64,000 nt of DNA from Streptococcus oralis (GCF_023611505.1 NZ_CP097843.1:310001-374000); one strand, 5' to 3'; positions 51,638 through 61,940 are shown, counted from the stretch's first letter. Numbers and translations: made by a program. Notes: generated by a model from the letters alone, not told the origin.

Positions 51638-54600
51638 ATGAAAGATCTATTTTTTGAAAAACGTTGCCGTTACAGTATTCGAAAACTGTCAATCGGAGCT
51701 TGTTCCTTGATGATTGGTTCAGCTCTATTTGCGAGCCCAGCTCTTGCGGAACAGGTCTCTGCCCCTGAAACAGCTACTAATACGAGCACTCAAGCGACAA
51801 GTGCCAGTGAAACAACTAATCCAGACACCGCAGCTATCGAAAAGCAATTAGAGGAAACAGAGAACAAAGTAGCTGAGCAACCTATTTCAGAAAACACTCC
51901 AGCAATAACGGATCTAGTTAATGAAAAAGAAGAAGCGAAGCCTACTCCGACGGATAAAGCTGACAAACCTGCTCAACCAACTGAAAAAGAAGAAGTCAAA
52001 TCAGAGGAAGCTCCTCAAGTTGCTGAGAAGAAAGCCGACAAACCGACTCTAGCAGACGTTCCTAAAAATGAAGAAAAGAGTCTCCGACCAAAAGAAATCA
52101 AATTTGATACATGGGAAGATTTGTTGAAATGGGAACCGGGTGCGCGTCAGGATGATCCCATTAACCGTTCCTCAGTTGAACTCGCCAAGCGCCACAGAGG
52201 GCAGTTGGTCAATGAAAAAGCAAGCAGAAGAGCCAAGGTCCAGGCGCTGGCAAATACCAACTCAAAGGCCAAAGACCACGCTTCTGTTGGTGGAGAAGAA
52301 TTCAAGGCCTACGCTTTTGACTACTGGCAATACTTGGATTCAATGGTCTTCTGGGAAGGCTTAGTTCCAACTCCAGATGTCATTGATGCAGGCCACCGCA
52401 ACGGAGTTCCCGTTTATGGAACACTCTTTTTCAACTGGTCAAACAGCATTGCCGACCAAGAGAAATTTGCCGCTGCTTTGAAACAAGATGCAGATGGCAC
52501 CTTCCCTATCGCACGAAAACTCGTCGATCTTGCTAAGTACTACGGATTTGATGGCTATTTCATTAACCAGGAAACAACGGGCGATTTGGTAGCACCTCTT
52601 GGTGAAAAAATGCGCCAATTCATGCTCTATACAAAAGAATACGCAGCTAAGGTCAACCACCCAATCAAGTATGCTTGGTACGATGCCATGACCTACAAAT
52701 ACGGCCGTTACCACGAAGATGGCTTGGGAGACTACAACTACCAATTCATGCAAAAGGAAGGTGACAAGGTCCCTGCAGATCAATTCTTTGCTAACTTCAA
52801 CTGGAACAAGGAAAAGAATGACCACTCCGTAGAGATGGCCAAATGGCTAGAACGTAGCCAGTATGATGTCTTTGCAGGCCTGGAATTGCAACAAGGTGGT
52901 TCATATAAGACTAAGGTTAACTGGGATGCCCTCTTAGATGAAAAAGGCAAGTTGCGCTTGTCGTTAGGACTTTTTGCACCAGATACGATTACCAGTCTAG
53001 GAAAAACAGGCGAAGACTACCACAAGAACGAAGACATCTTCTTTACAGGTTACCAAGGAGATCCAACGGCTCAAAAACCAGCAGATAAAGAGTGGTATGG
53101 AATTGCCAATTTAGTTGCTGATCGCACACCAGCAGTGGGCCGGACCTTCACGACCTCTTTTAATACAGGTCATGGTAGAAAATGGTTTGTAGACGGTAAA
53201 GTTTCTAAGGATTCTGAGTGGAACTACCGTTCGGTTTCTGGTGTCTTGCCAACATGGCGCTGGTGGCAGACTTCAACAGGGGAAAAACTTCGTGCAGAAT
53301 ATGACTTTACAGATGCCTATAATGGAGGAAACTCCCTTAAATTCTCAGGCGATGTAGCTGGTAAGACGGACCAGGATGTGAATTTGTATTCTACCAAACT
53401 AGAAGTAACAGAGAAAACCAAACTTCGTGTTGCCCACAAGGGAGGAAAAGGCTCTAAAGTTTATATGGCTTTCTCTACAACACCAGACTACAAATTTGAG
53501 GATGCAGCTGCATGGAAAGAACTGACTCTCTCTGATGACTGGAAGAATGAAGAATTTGACCTCAGCTCACTAGCAGGTAAAACCATCTATGCAGTCAAAC
53601 TCTTCTTCGAGCATGAAGGAGCTGTAAAAGATTATCAGTTCAACCTAGGTCAATTAACCATTTCAGACAATCACCAAGCGCCACAAGCCCCGACAGGTCT
53701 CTCTGTAGTGAAGCAATCTCTTAAGAATGCCCAAGAAGCTGAAGCAGTGGTTCAATTTTCGGGTAACCAAGATGCGGATTTCTATGAAGTCTACGAAAAA
53801 GACGGTGATAACTGGCGTTTGTTGACAGGATCATCTGCTTCAACCATCTACTTGCCAAAAGTTAGCCGTTCTGCTAATGCGACTGGTAGGACTCAAGAAT
53901 TGAAGGTCGTTGCAGTTGGTAAAAATGGGCTCCGTTCTGAGGCTGCAACTGCGTCATTCAACTGGGGGATGACAGTTCAGGATACGACTCTTCCAAGACC
54001 TTTAGCTGAAAATATTGTTCCAGGGGCAACGGTTATTGGTAGCACTTTCCCGAATACTGAAGGCGGGGAAGGCATCGAAGGTATGTTGAACGGCACCATT
54101 ACTAGCTTGTCAGATAAATGGTCTTCAGCTCAGTTGAGCGGTAGTGTGGATATTCGCTTGACCAAGCCACGTACTGTTGTTAGATGGGTCATGGATCATG
54201 CGGGAGCTGGTGGAGAATCCGTAAACGACGGTTTGATGAACACCAAGGATTTTGACCTTTATTATAAAGATGCGGATGGTGAATGGAAGTTAGCTAAGGA
54301 GGTCCGTGGCAACAAAGCGCACGTTACAGATATCACTCTTGACAAACCAATCACTGCCCAAGACTGGCGCCTAAAAGTTATCACTTCAGATAATGGGACA
54401 CCTTGGAAGGCCATTCGTATCTACAACTGGAAGATGTACGAAACCTTGGACACAGAAAGTCAAAATATTCCAATGGCTAAGGTAGCTGCCCGTTCACTTG
54501 GAAACCACCAAGTTCAACTAGGCTTCTCTGATGTTCCAGCGGGTGCAACCATCACCGTTTACGACAAGGCTGATTCACAAACACCGATTGCAACCTTGAA

Positions 54601-56362
54601 GACTGAAACTGGTGGCGACTTGGCAACTGCACCATTGGGCTTTAACAAGCAACCAACTCTCCTCTACTATCGTACCCAACTACCTGGCAAAGAAATCAGT
54701 AACACCTTGGCAGTAGCAATTCCGCAGGATGAGAGAAAAATTGCTGCAGTTAGCCTTGAAAAAGGACCTAAGAAGATAGTTTACAAAGAGGGAGAAAAAC
54801 TTGACCTTAGAGGTGGGACCCTCCGTGTTCAATATGAAGGGGAGCAAGCCGATGAGCTGATTAACCTTACTCACTCAGGTGTGACAGTATCTGGCTACGA
54901 CGCTCATCAAAAAGGGGAACAGAAGCTTACAGTCAGCTACCTTGGACTTTCGGTTACTGGTGACTTAAAAGTACAAGTGACTGGTCAAGATGAAGGAAAA
55001 CCAAAGGAAGTAGCAGGTCTGTACATTACTCAGAAACCGAAAACGGACTATCTAGTAGGTGATCAACTGGATCTTGCAGAAGGGCGCTTCGGAGTTCTCT
55101 ATGATGATGAGACAGAAGAAAGTCATGCCTTCACGGACCAAGGTGTTGAAATTACGGGCTACGATGCTCAAAAGACTGGTCGTCAGACCTTGACCCTTCA
55201 TTACAAGGGACACACAGCTGAGTTCGATGTCTTGGTTTCTCCAAAAGCAGCTGTCAACGACGAGTACCTCAAACAAGAAATTACTGCTGCCCAAGGCCGT
55301 CAGTCAACCCTTGCCTACACCTTCTCAAGCGAGGACAAACAAGCAGCGCTAGTAGAGAAGCTCAATGCAGCCAAAGCTGTAGCAGAAAACCATAATGCTA
55401 GCCAAGAAGAAGTCAATCGGGCTTTGAATGAGTTGAAACAAGCAGGGACAGCCTTGGATGGAAATCAACGTTATCAGACTGCTAGAGAAGAGTTGGAAGG
55501 CTTGCTCGAATCCCTTCGTGAAAAAGATTCTCAAGCTGAGTTGATTGCCCAAGCAGAAACTTTGTTGGCTTCAGAGATGCCAACTCCACAAGCTTTTGCG
55601 GAAATGAAAGAAAAGTTGAATAAGAAACTAGCTCCTGCAGAAGAAAGCCACCATGTTGGAAGTGTGGATCCAAATGAAGTGGCTCCAACGGTTGAGGCCC
55701 TTCCTGAACTAGTTATTGAAACTGAAACAACAGCCTTTGAACGTCAGGAGCGACCAAACTCCGAACTTCTCAAAGGACAACGCCGTGTTGTGCAAGCTGG
55801 AGTTGAAGGTCAAGTCCGTCGCTTTGTAGAAGTAGATAGCCAAGGCAAACGCACTCTTCGTTCGACTGAGGTAGTCAAGGAAGCAATCCCAGAAATCACC
55901 GAAGTTGGAACAAAAGTTCTATCAAGCAACCAACCAGCTGAAGGTGTGAAAGATTTAGTTCTAGAAACTCCGAAACTGGAAGTTGAAGAGGGAACAGTTT
56001 CCTTCGAACGTCAAGAGCGACCAAATGCAAGCCTTCTGAAAGGTCAACGTCAGCTAGTTCAAGCAGGTGTGGAAGGCCAAGTTCGTCGCTTTGTAGAAGT
56101 TGATGCTCAGGGCAAACGCACCCTTCATTCTATTGAGGTTCTCAAGGAAGCTCTTCCAGAAATTGTTGAAGTAGGAACGAAAGAGGATCAAGTCTCACAA
56201 ACAACAGACCAAGCGTCTTTAGCAGCATCGGCAAAAGTTGAAAAGGCAACAAATCAACTTCCAAATACTGGTGTAGAAACAGATGCTAGTCTAGTAGCGC
56301 TGGGACTTCTCGGAGTAATGAGTGGCTACGGCTTGCTTGCTAGAAAGAAAAAAGAAGACTAA
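51638..56362 (+). CDS. endoD: Wall-anchored GH85 endo-beta-N-acetylglucosaminidase (EndoD-like)
   Basis: Secreted, sortase-anchored glycosidase of 1574 residues that cleaves the chitobiose core of N-glycans. Order: YSIRKLSIG signal (12-37), acidic linker to about 155, GH85 catalytic domain about 160-500 with the catalytic pair N310-Q-E312 in FDGYFINQE, carbohydrate-binding and fibronectin-like modules about 560-970, two bacterial Ig-like (Big_3-type) modules about 1030-1210, a helical FIVAR-like stretch, two G5-like repeats (each FERQERPN...LLKGQR), LPNTG at about 1541, hydrophobic segment and basic tail. Closely resembles pneumococcal EndoD, slightly shorter. AGGAGG precedes the ATG. Confidence 0.94.
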   Translation: MKDLFFEKRCRYSIRKLSIGACSLMIGSALFASPALAEQVSAPETATNTSTQATSASETTNPDTAAIEKQLEETENKVAEQPISENTPAITDLVNEKEEAKPTPTDKADKPAQPTEKEEVKSEEAPQVAEKKADKPTLADVPKNEEKSLRPKEIKFDTWEDLLKWEPGARQDDPINRSSVELAKRHRGQLVNEKASRRAKVQALANTNSKAKDHASVGGEEFKAYAFDYWQYLDSMVFWEGLVPTPDVIDAGHRNGVPVYGTLFFNWSNSIADQEKFAAALKQDADGTFPIARKLVDLAKYYGFDGYFINQETTGDLVAPLGEKMRQFMLYTKEYAAKVNHPIKYAWYDAMTYKYGRYHEDGLGDYNYQFMQKEGDKVPADQFFANFNWNKEKNDHSVEMAKWLERSQYDVFAGLELQQGGSYKTKVNWDALLDEKGKLRLSLGLFAPDTITSLGKTGEDYHKNEDIFFTGYQGDPTAQKPADKEWYGIANLVADRTPAVGRTFTTSFNTGHGRKWFVDGKVSKDSEWNYRSVSGVLPTWRWWQTSTGEKLRAEYDFTDAYNGGNSLKFSGDVAGKTDQDVNLYSTKLEVTEKTKLRVAHKGGKGSKVYMAFSTTPDYKFEDAAAWKELTLSDDWKNEEFDLSSLAGKTIYAVKLFFEHEGAVKDYQFNLGQLTISDNHQAPQAPTGLSVVKQSLKNAQEAEAVVQFSGNQDADFYEVYEKDGDNWRLLTGSSASTIYLPKVSRSANATGRTQELKVVAVGKNGLRSEAATASFNWGMTVQDTTLPRPLAENIVPGATVIGSTFPNTEGGEGIEGMLNGTITSLSDKWSSAQLSGSVDIRLTKPRTVVRWVMDHAGAGGESVNDGLMNTKDFDLYYKDADGEWKLAKEVRGNKAHVTDITLDKPITAQDWRLKVITSDNGTPWKAIRIYNWKMYETLDTESQNIPMAKVAARSLGNHQVQLGFSDVPAGATITVYDKADSQTPIATLKTETGGDLATAPLGFNKQPTLLYYRTQLPGKEISNTLAVAIPQDERKIAAVSLEKGPKKIVYKEGEKLDLRGGTLRVQYEGEQADELINLTHSGVTVSGYDAHQKGEQKLTVSYLGLSVTGDLKVQVTGQDEGKPKEVAGLYITQKPKTDYLVGDQLDLAEGRFGVLYDDETEESHAFTDQGVEITGYDAQKTGRQTLTLHYKGHTAEFDVLVSPKAAVNDEYLKQEITAAQGRQSTLAYTFSSEDKQAALVEKLNAAKAVAENHNASQEEVNRALNELKQAGTALDGNQRYQTAREELEGLLESLREKDSQAELIAQAETLLASEMPTPQAFAEMKEKLNKKLAPAEESHHVGSVDPNEVAPTVEALPELVIETETTAFERQERPNSELLKGQRRVVQAGVEGQVRRFVEVDSQGKRTLRSTEVVKEAIPEITEVGTKVLSSNQPAEGVKDLVLETPKLEVEEGTVSFERQERPNASLLKGQRQLVQAGVEGQVRRFVEVDAQGKRTLHSIEVLKEALPEIVEVGTKEDQVSQTTDQASLAASAKVEKATNQLPNTGVETDASLVALGLLGVMSGYGLLARKKKED

Positions 56363-56400
56363 TCGATTTAGAATTCTTGGAATTTCTCATAACAACTAAA

Positions 56401-56438
56401 AAACAAGGTTTGACTGCAAGTCGGTCAGGCCTTGTTTT
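56401..56438 (+). terminator. Terminator of the GH85 gene
   Basis: A long imperfect stem AACAAGGTTTGAC/GTCAGGCCTTGTT with G-T pairs ends in TTTTG. Confidence 0.8.
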
Positions 56439-56571
56439 GATTATTTTATCTCGCATTGATTAGTTATTTGATAAGGTTTTTCTTGATTTGATTTAAAAAA
56501 ATCCTAATTTCAGTTGCAAGAAAGAACAAGAAAAGTTTAGGGTTTTGCTATCTCTTTTGTTGATTTTGTGA

Positions 56572-56577
56572 TATAAT
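56572..56577 (+). promoter_or_regulatory. -10 of pgk
   Basis: TATAAT at 56572-56577, 33 bp before the ATG; no convincing -35. AAGAAGGAG precedes the start. Confidence 0.6.
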
Positions 56578-56610
56578 TAACACGTATAAAAAAAGAAGGA
56601 GTCATATCAA

Positions 56611-57810
56611 ATGGCAAAATTAACTGTTAAAGACGTTGACTTGAAAGGGAAAAAAGTTCTCGTTCGTGTTGACTTCAACGTACCTGTTAAAGATGGCGTG
56701 ATTACCAATGACAACCGTATCACTGCAGCTCTTCCAACTATCAAGTATATCCTTGAACAAGGTGGACGTGCAATCCTCTTCTCTCACCTTGGACGTGTAA
56801 AAGAAGAAGCGGACAAAGAAGGTAAATCACTTGCTCCTGTAGCTGCTGACTTGGCTGCTAAATTGGGACAAGAAGTTAAATTTATCCCAGGTGTTACACG
56901 TGGTGCTGAATTGGAAGCCGCTGTTAACGCTCTTGAAGATGGACAAGTTCTCTTGGTTGAAAACACTCGTTTCGAAGATGTTGATGGCAAGAAAGAATCT
57001 AAAAATGATCCTGAACTTGGTAAATACTGGGCATCACTTGGAGATGGTATCTTCGTAAACGATGCATTCGGTACAGCTCACCGTGCACACGCATCTAACG
57101 TTGGTATCTCAGCAAACGTTGAAAAAGCAGTTGCTGGATTCCTTCTTGAAAACGAGATTGCCTACATCCAAGAAGCAGTTGAAGCTCCAGAACGTCCATT
57201 CGTTGCTATCCTTGGTGGTTCAAAAGTTTCAGACAAGATCGGTGTTATCGAAAACTTGCTTGAAAAAGCTGATAAAGTCCTTATCGGTGGTGGGATGACT
57301 TACACATTCTACAAAGCTCAAGGTATCGAAATTGGTAACTCACTTGTAGAAGAAGACAAATTGGATGTTGCGAAAGCTCTTCTTGAAAAAGCAAACGGCA
57401 AATTGATCTTGCCAGTTGACTCAAAAGAAGCAAACGCATTTGCTGACTACACTGAAGTGAAAGACACTGAAGGTGAAGCAGTAGATCCAGGATTCCTTGG
57501 TTTGGATATCGGTCCTAAATCTATCGCTAAATTTGACGAAGCTTTGACTGGTGCTAAAACAGTTGTATGGAATGGACCAATGGGTGTATTTGAAAACCCT
57601 GACTTCCAAGCTGGTACAATCGGTGTCATGGACGCTATCGTGAAACAACCAGGTGTGAAATCAATCATCGGTGGTGGTGACTCAGCTGCTGCAGCGATCA
57701 ACCTTGGTCGCGCAGACAAGTTCTCATGGATCTCTACTGGTGGTGGAGCATCAATGGAACTCCTTGAAGGTAAAGTATTACCAGGATTGGCTGCACTCAC
57801 AGAAAAATAA
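56611..57810 (+). CDS. pgk: Phosphoglycerate kinase
   Basis: Glycolytic enzyme of 399 residues that makes ATP from 1,3-bisphosphoglycerate. Seen: [22 protein letters not shown], nucleotide site [14 protein letters not shown] and C-terminal [13 protein letters not shown]. Monocistronic, flanked by terminators. Its codon use (Lys AAA, GGT, GTT) is that of a highly expressed gene. Confidence 0.97.
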   Translation: MAKLTVKDVDLKGKKVLVRVDFNVPVKDGVITNDNRITAALPTIKYILEQGGRAILFSHLGRVKEEADKEGKSLAPVAADLAAKLGQEVKFIPGVTRGAELEAAVNALEDGQVLLVENTRFEDVDGKKESKNDPELGKYWASLGDGIFVNDAFGTAHRAHASNVGISANVEKAVAGFLLENEIAYIQEAVEAPERPFVAILGGSKVSDKIGVIENLLEKADKVLIGGGMTYTFYKAQGIEIGNSLVEEDKLDVAKALLEKANGKLILPVDSKEANAFADYTEVKDTEGEAVDPGFLGLDIGPKSIAKFDEALTGAKTVVWNGPMGVFENPDFQAGTIGVMDAIVKQPGVKSIIGGGDSAAAAINLGRADKFSWISTGGGASMELLEGKVLPGLAALTEK

Positions 57811-57831
57811 GATTTTATAAATGAATCAAAG

Positions 57832-57860
57832 AAAAGAGGAACTCTGTTTCCTCTTTTTTA
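57832..57860 (+). terminator. Terminator of pgk
   Basis: AAAAGAGGAA/TTCCTCTTTT, 10 bp, with further T residues. Confidence 0.88.
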
Positions 57861-57945
57861 TAGCCTAAATTAAAAACGCTTCCTATTGATTTTTACTCAT
57901 AAAATCAACTGATTTATGTTAAAATGGTAGTAGAAAGTTGAGATT

Positions 57946-58473
57946 ATGAGTTATTTTAAAAAATATAAATTTGATAAGTCACAGTTCAAACTTGGTATGC
58001 GGACTTTTAAAACGGGAATTGCCGTTTTTCTAGTTCTTTTGATTTTTGGCTTTTTTGGCTGGAAAGGTCTTCAAATCGGTGCTTTGACAGCGGTTTTTAG
58101 TCTGAGGGAGAGTTTTGATAAGAGTGTCCATTTTGGGACTTCACGTATTCTAGGAAATAGTATCGGTGGTTTCTACGCCCTTATCTTTTTTCTCTTAAAT
58201 ACCTTATTTCACGGAGCATTTTGGGTGACCTTGGTGGTTGTTCCAATCTGCACTATGTTAACCATTATGACAAATGTAGCCATGAATAATAAATCAGGGG
58301 TTATTGGTGGTGTAGCAGCTATGTTAATCATTACCCTATCAATACCGAGCGGTGAAACAATTTTGTACGTGTTTGCGCGTGTATCGGAAACTTTCATGGG
58401 AGTTTTTGTCGCAATTCTCGTAAATTATGATATTGATCGTATTCATCTCTTTTTAGAGAAAAAAGAAAAATAA
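57946..58473 (+). CDS. Aromatic-acid-exporter-like (FUSC/DUF939) membrane protein
   Basis: A 175-residue protein with four or five membrane segments (GIAVFLVLLIFGFFGWKGLQ; FWVTLVVVPICTMLTIMTNV) and the ArAE/FUSC-like GNSIGGFYALIF and SETFMGVFVAILVNYDIDR motifs. It is shorter than full FUSC transporters and lacks their cytoplasmic domain. Function unproven. Lies upstream of glnR with an intervening GlnR-type box and promoter. Confidence 0.75.
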   Translation: MSYFKKYKFDKSQFKLGMRTFKTGIAVFLVLLIFGFFGWKGLQIGALTAVFSLRESFDKSVHFGTSRILGNSIGGFYALIFFLLNTLFHGAFWVTLVVVPICTMLTIMTNVAMNNKSGVIGGVAAMLIITLSIPSGETILYVFARVSETFMGVFVAILVNYDIDRIHLFLEKKEK

Positions 58474-58490
58474 TGTTACATTTTATAACA
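58474..58490 (+). promoter_or_regulatory. GlnR operator upstream of glnRA
   Basis: TGTTACATTTTATAACA matches the GlnR/TnrA consensus TGTNA-N7-TNACA and lies just upstream of the -35, so GlnR most likely represses its own operon when nitrogen is plentiful. Confidence 0.88.
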
Positions 58491-58497
58491 TTATCGA

Positions 58498-58526
58498 TTG
58501 ACGTTTGTTTTTTTTTAGACTATAAT
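58498..58526 (+). promoter_or_regulatory. Promoter of glnRA
   Basis: TTGACG (58498-58503) and TATAAT (58521-58526), 17-base spacer. Confidence 0.85.
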
Positions 58527-58549
58527 AGACAGAAGGAAGGGAATCGTAA

Positions 58550-58906
58550 ATGAAGGAAAGAGAATTTCGCCGAAATATGGCTGTTTTTCCTATCGGCAGT
58601 GTTATGAAATTGACCGATCTCTCGGCGCGTCAGATTCGTTATTATGAAGATCAAGAGTTGATTAAACCTGATCGAAACGAAGGGAACCGTCGCATGTATT
58701 CGTTGAATGATATGGATCGTCTGCTTGAAATCAAAGATTATATCTCTGAAGGTCATAATATTGCTGCGATTAAGAAAAAATATGCTGAACGTGAGGCGAA
58801 GTCCAAGAAAGTGGTGAGTCAGACGGAGGTGCGTCGCGCACTTCACAATGAACTCCTCCAGCAGGGCCGCTTTGCTTCAGCACATTCACCTTTTGGTCGC
58901 GGTTAG
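58550..58906 (+). CDS. glnR: MerR-family nitrogen regulator GlnR
   Basis: A 118-residue repressor: N-terminal MerR winged helix (AVFPIGSVMKLTDLSARQIR, then YYEDQELIKPDRNEGNRRMY) and a short C-terminal tail (QQGRFASAHSPFGRG) that in this family receives the signal from feedback-inhibited glutamine synthetase. Cotranscribed with glnA, 36 bp downstream. AAGGAAGGG precedes the ATG. Confidence 0.95.
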   Translation: MKEREFRRNMAVFPIGSVMKLTDLSARQIRYYEDQELIKPDRNEGNRRMYSLNDMDRLLEIKDYISEGHNIAAIKKKYAEREAKSKKVVSQTEVRRALHNELLQQGRFASAHSPFGRG

Positions 58907-58942
58907 GCAATCGCAAGTAGTCATATATTAAGGAGAAAAACC

Positions 58943-60289
58943 ATGCCAATCACAGCTGCAGATATTCGTCGTGAAGTCAAGGAAAAAAATGTTACCTTTA
59001 TTCGTCTCATGTTCTCAGATATTTTGGGAACGATGAAAAACGTCGAAATTCCTGCTACAGATGAACAGTTAGATAAAGTCTTGTCAAACAAGGCTATGTT
59101 TGATGGATCTTCTATTGAAGGTTTTGTACGTATCAATGAGTCAGATATGTACTTGTACCCAGACTTGGATACATGGACAGTCTTCCCTTGGGGAGATGAA
59201 AACGGAAGTGTTGCAGGTTTGATCTGTGATGTCTATACAACAGAAGGTAAACCATTTGCAGGTGACCCTCGTGGCAATTTGAAACGTGCTCTTCGTCACA
59301 TGGAAGAAGTAGGATTCAAATCCTTCAACCTTGGTCCAGAACCAGAATTCTTCCTATTTAAGCTCGATGAAAATGGGGATCCGACTCTTGAGGTAAATGA
59401 TAAGGGTGGCTACTTTGATTTGGCCCCTACTGACCTTGCAGACAATACACGTCGTGAGATTGTGAATGTCTTGACCAAAATGGGATTTGAAGTAGAGGCA
59501 AGTCACCACGAAGTCGCGGTTGGACAACATGAAATTGACTTCAAGTATGATGAAGTCCTCCGTGCCTGTGATAAGATTCAAATCTTTAAACTCGTTGTAA
59601 AAACCATTGCTCGCAAACACGGTCTTTACGCAACCTTTATGGCGAAACCAAAATTTGGTATTGCTGGATCAGGTATGCACTGTAATATGTCCTTGTTTGA
59701 TGCAGAAGGAAACAATGCCTTCTTTGACCCAAATGATCCAAAAGGAATGCAGTTATCTGAAACGGCCTATCATTTCCTTGGTGGTTTGATCAAGCATGCT
59801 TACAACTATACTGCTATCATGAACCCAACAGTTAACTCATACAAACGTTTGGTTCCAGGTTATGAAGCGCCTGTTTACATTGCTTGGGCTGGTCGTAACC
59901 GTTCGCCACTTGTGCGCGTACCAGCTTCACGTGGTATGGGAACTCGTCTTGAGCTGCGTTCGGTGGACCCAATGGCAAACCCATACATCGCTATGGCTGT
60001 TCTTTTGGAAGTTGGTTTGCATGGTATTGAAAACAAAATCGAAGCACCAGCTCCTATCGAAGAAAATATCTACATCATGACAGCAGAAGAGCGTAAGGAA
60101 GCTGGAATTACCGATCTTCCATCAACTCTTCATAACGCCTTGAAAGCTTTAACAGAAGATGAAGTGGTCAAGGCAGCCCTAGGTGAACACATTTACACTA
60201 GCTTCCTTGAAGCCAAGCGTATTGAGTGGGCTAGCTACGCAACCTTCGTTTCACAATGGGAAGTTGATAATTATTTAGATCTTTACTAA
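58943..60289 (+). CDS. glnA: Glutamine synthetase type I
   Basis: Cytoplasmic dodecameric enzyme of 448 residues that makes glutamine from glutamate, ammonia and ATP. Seen: [46 protein letters not shown] and [13 protein letters not shown]. The length and absence of the 25-residue insertion place it in the GSI-alpha group, controlled by feedback and GlnR rather than adenylylation. GGAG precedes the ATG. Confidence 0.97.
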   Translation: MPITAADIRREVKEKNVTFIRLMFSDILGTMKNVEIPATDEQLDKVLSNKAMFDGSSIEGFVRINESDMYLYPDLDTWTVFPWGDENGSVAGLICDVYTTEGKPFAGDPRGNLKRALRHMEEVGFKSFNLGPEPEFFLFKLDENGDPTLEVNDKGGYFDLAPTDLADNTRREIVNVLTKMGFEVEASHHEVAVGQHEIDFKYDEVLRACDKIQIFKLVVKTIARKHGLYATFMAKPKFGIAGSGMHCNMSLFDAEGNNAFFDPNDPKGMQLSETAYHFLGGLIKHAYNYTAIMNPTVNSYKRLVPGYEAPVYIAWAGRNRSPLVRVPASRGMGTRLELRSVDPMANPYIAMAVLLEVGLHGIENKIEAPAPIEENIYIMTAEERKEAGITDLPSTLHNALKALTEDEVVKAALGEHIYTSFLEAKRIEWASYATFVSQWEVDNYLDLY

Positions 60290-60297
60290 TATAGAAG

Positions 60298-60328
60298 AAA
60301 GATTGCCTGAGGGTGATCTTTTTTTTGC
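60298..60328 (+). terminator. Terminator of glnRA
   Basis: AAAGATTGCC/GGTGATCTTT with two G-T pairs and a TGAG loop, followed by eight T residues. Confidence 0.85.
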
Positions 60329-60337
60329 ATTTTATAT

Positions 60338-60376
60338 CGAACTGTGATATATTTTATATAACGAAGTGCGATATAT
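60338..60376 (+). promoter_or_regulatory. Direct repeats upstream of padR, likely operator
   Basis: CGAACTGTGATATAT (60338-60352) and CGAAGTGCGATATAT (60362-60376) match at 13 of 15 positions with a 24-base period, followed by a third partial CGAATT. The AT-rich alternating TATA sequence around them includes the probable -10. Likely bound by PadR. Confidence 0.55.
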
Positions 60377-60401
60377 CGAATTAAATAGGAAGTGTGGTTA
60401 A

Positions 60402-60722
60402 ATGGAATTAACAGATAAGATCAGGCGTGTTTATCTTCCGATGACGGAAACGGGTTTTTATATCTTGTTTTGTCTACAGAAGGAGAACCATGGATATGGT
60501 ATCACACAAAAGGTCAAGGAGATGACAGATTCGCGAGTTTCGATTAGTCCAGGGACCATGTATGGGACCTTGTCAAAGATGGAAAAGGATGGCTTGATTT
60601 TCTTTGTCCGAGAAGAGGAAAAACGGAAAATTTATCAGATAACAGATTTGGGACGAAAAGTTTTGGAGATAGAATTGAAACGTATTGAACGACTTTACAG
60701 AAATAGTCGGGAGGAAGGATGA
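60402..60722 (+). CDS. PadR-family transcriptional regulator
   Basis: A 106-residue winged-helix regulator: FYILFCLQKENHGYGITQKV, then SISPGTMYGTLSKMEKDGLI and YQITDLGRKVLEIE, the PadR core. Such proteins usually repress a membrane-protein operon they head. It overlaps the next gene by 4 bases (ATGA). The AGGAAG ribosome binding site lies 10 bases upstream. Confidence 0.9.
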   Translation: MELTDKIRRVYLPMTETGFYILFCLQKENHGYGITQKVKEMTDSRVSISPGTMYGTLSKMEKDGLIFFVREEEKRKIYQITDLGRKVLEIELKRIERLYRNSREEG

Positions 60723-61297
60723 TGGAAAAGAAAATTGTTTACCGAATTTTTACCATTGCGGATTATGATAGGGAGGCTCTATACTTTAGAGAAATGCATG
60801 CTAAAGGCTGGAAACTTAGAAAAGTAAGCTATTCTATCTTGTTGTTTGCGGTTAAGTATACCTTTGAAAAGTGTCAGCCTGAACAAGTGCCTTATCAGTT
60901 GGATTTTTACCCAATGAAAACATCAGAGAAAACCTCTTATTTGCAACTGTTTAAAGACTGTGGCTGGGAGCATATTACAGACTTTAATGGTTTTTCTTAC
61001 TTTAGAAAAGCACATTCTGAGATTGAATCGGATGCAGAGTTTGAAATTTATAATGATGCGGCAGGGAAGTTGGATATGGTTCATCGGATTTTAAGACTGC
61101 GGTTGCTTCCTGTCTTGTTTTTCTTGTCAATGTTGATTCCGTTGTTCTTAAAGTTACTCAGTGAAAGAGACGTTTTTAGCGGGCTAGTGTTTTTGCTTAC
61201 TATCATAGATTGTGTTTTATTGTTTGCTCTGGTGGTTCAGATTTCTTATATTTTTTGGAGATTGTTTCAAAAGTGGAAAGAATTATCTGATAAATGA
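60719..61297 (+). CDS. DUF2812-family membrane protein (first copy)
   Basis: A 192-residue protein: an N-terminal soluble DUF2812 part beginning with IVYRIFTIADYDREALYFRE and MHAKGWKL, then DFYPMKTSEK and a second half with two membrane segments (LRLLPVLFFLSMLIPLFLKL; GLVFLLTIIDCVLLFALVVQ). DUF2812 proteins are often encoded beside PadR regulators; function unknown. Start at 60719 or the next ATG at 60722. Confidence 0.78.
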   Translation: MMEKKIVYRIFTIADYDREALYFREMHAKGWKLRKVSYSILLFAVKYTFEKCQPEQVPYQLDFYPMKTSEKTSYLQLFKDCGWEHITDFNGFSYFRKAHSEIESDAEFEIYNDAAGKLDMVHRILRLRLLPVLFFLSMLIPLFLKLLSERDVFSGLVFLLTIIDCVLLFALVVQISYIFWRLFQKWKELSDK

Positions 61298-61331
61298 AGC
61301 AATACCTGTTTTCTAATCTGGAGGTAAGACA

Positions 61332-61844
61332 ATGAATAGTGAAGTACAATTTCGGATTTTTACAATAGTTGATTTGGACAAGGAGGAAGAATATTTACAT
61401 GAGATGCACTTGAAAGGTTGGAGATATAGAACTAATCGTTTTGGTTTTTTCTATTTTGAACAATGCCAACCAGATGATGTCATCTATCATATCTATGATT
61501 CTAGATTTCTTAAAAAGTATAAGCATGAACTACAAGATTTTAGAAATAGCAGTTGGGAATTAATAGAAAGAGGTTTTTGTTCAATTCTTCGTAAACCAGC
61601 TTCTGATATACTTTCAGAGGATCAAGTTTATATGAGTAAGAGTCTCGGATGGAAAGTTATGCAATCTAGACTTCGTTCCTGTACAGCCGCATTCTTAGGT
61701 GGTTTTGTTGTTTGTATGAGTTTGTATCGAGAAAACTTGTCTCAGTCTTTCTTTATTATTTTCTTGTTATACGCTTGCTTAATTTCTTATCTAATCCATG
61801 GTTTTTTCAGACTTAAAAGGAAATACCAAGTAGATGAAAAATAA
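61332..61844 (+). CDS. DUF2812-family membrane protein (second copy)
   Basis: A 170-residue relative of the preceding protein: VQFRIFTIVDLDKEEEYLHE, MHLKGWRY, FEQCQPDDVIYHIYD and two C-terminal membrane segments. The first halves of the two align closely (RIFTI.D.D.E....EMH.KGW), so this is a tandem duplication that has diverged. GGAGG precedes the ATG, and it closes the PadR operon. Confidence 0.76.
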   Translation: MNSEVQFRIFTIVDLDKEEEYLHEMHLKGWRYRTNRFGFFYFEQCQPDDVIYHIYDSRFLKKYKHELQDFRNSSWELIERGFCSILRKPASDILSEDQVYMSKSLGWKVMQSRLRSCTAAFLGGFVVCMSLYRENLSQSFFIIFLLYACLISYLIHGFFRLKRKYQVDEK

Positions 61845-61868
61845 GTTTCTAGGTCTTCAGACTGATTT

Positions 61869-61895
61869 TTAGCACTCTTAACAAAAGAGTGCTAA
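61869..61895 (+). promoter_or_regulatory. CIRCE operator 1
   Basis: TTAGCACTC-N9-GAGTGCTAA, a perfect HrcA-binding inverted repeat, upstream of the -35. A T run after it means it may double as terminator for the PadR operon. Confidence 0.95.
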
Positions 61896-61912
61896 TTTTT
61901 TGAGTTTTTGTC

Positions 61913-61940
61913 TTGACATTCTCTTCTAAGGGTGTATAAT
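61913..61940 (+). promoter_or_regulatory. Heat-shock operon promoter
   Basis: TTGACA (61913-61918) and TATAAT (61935-61940), 16-base spacer, flanked by two CIRCE elements. Confidence 0.9.
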
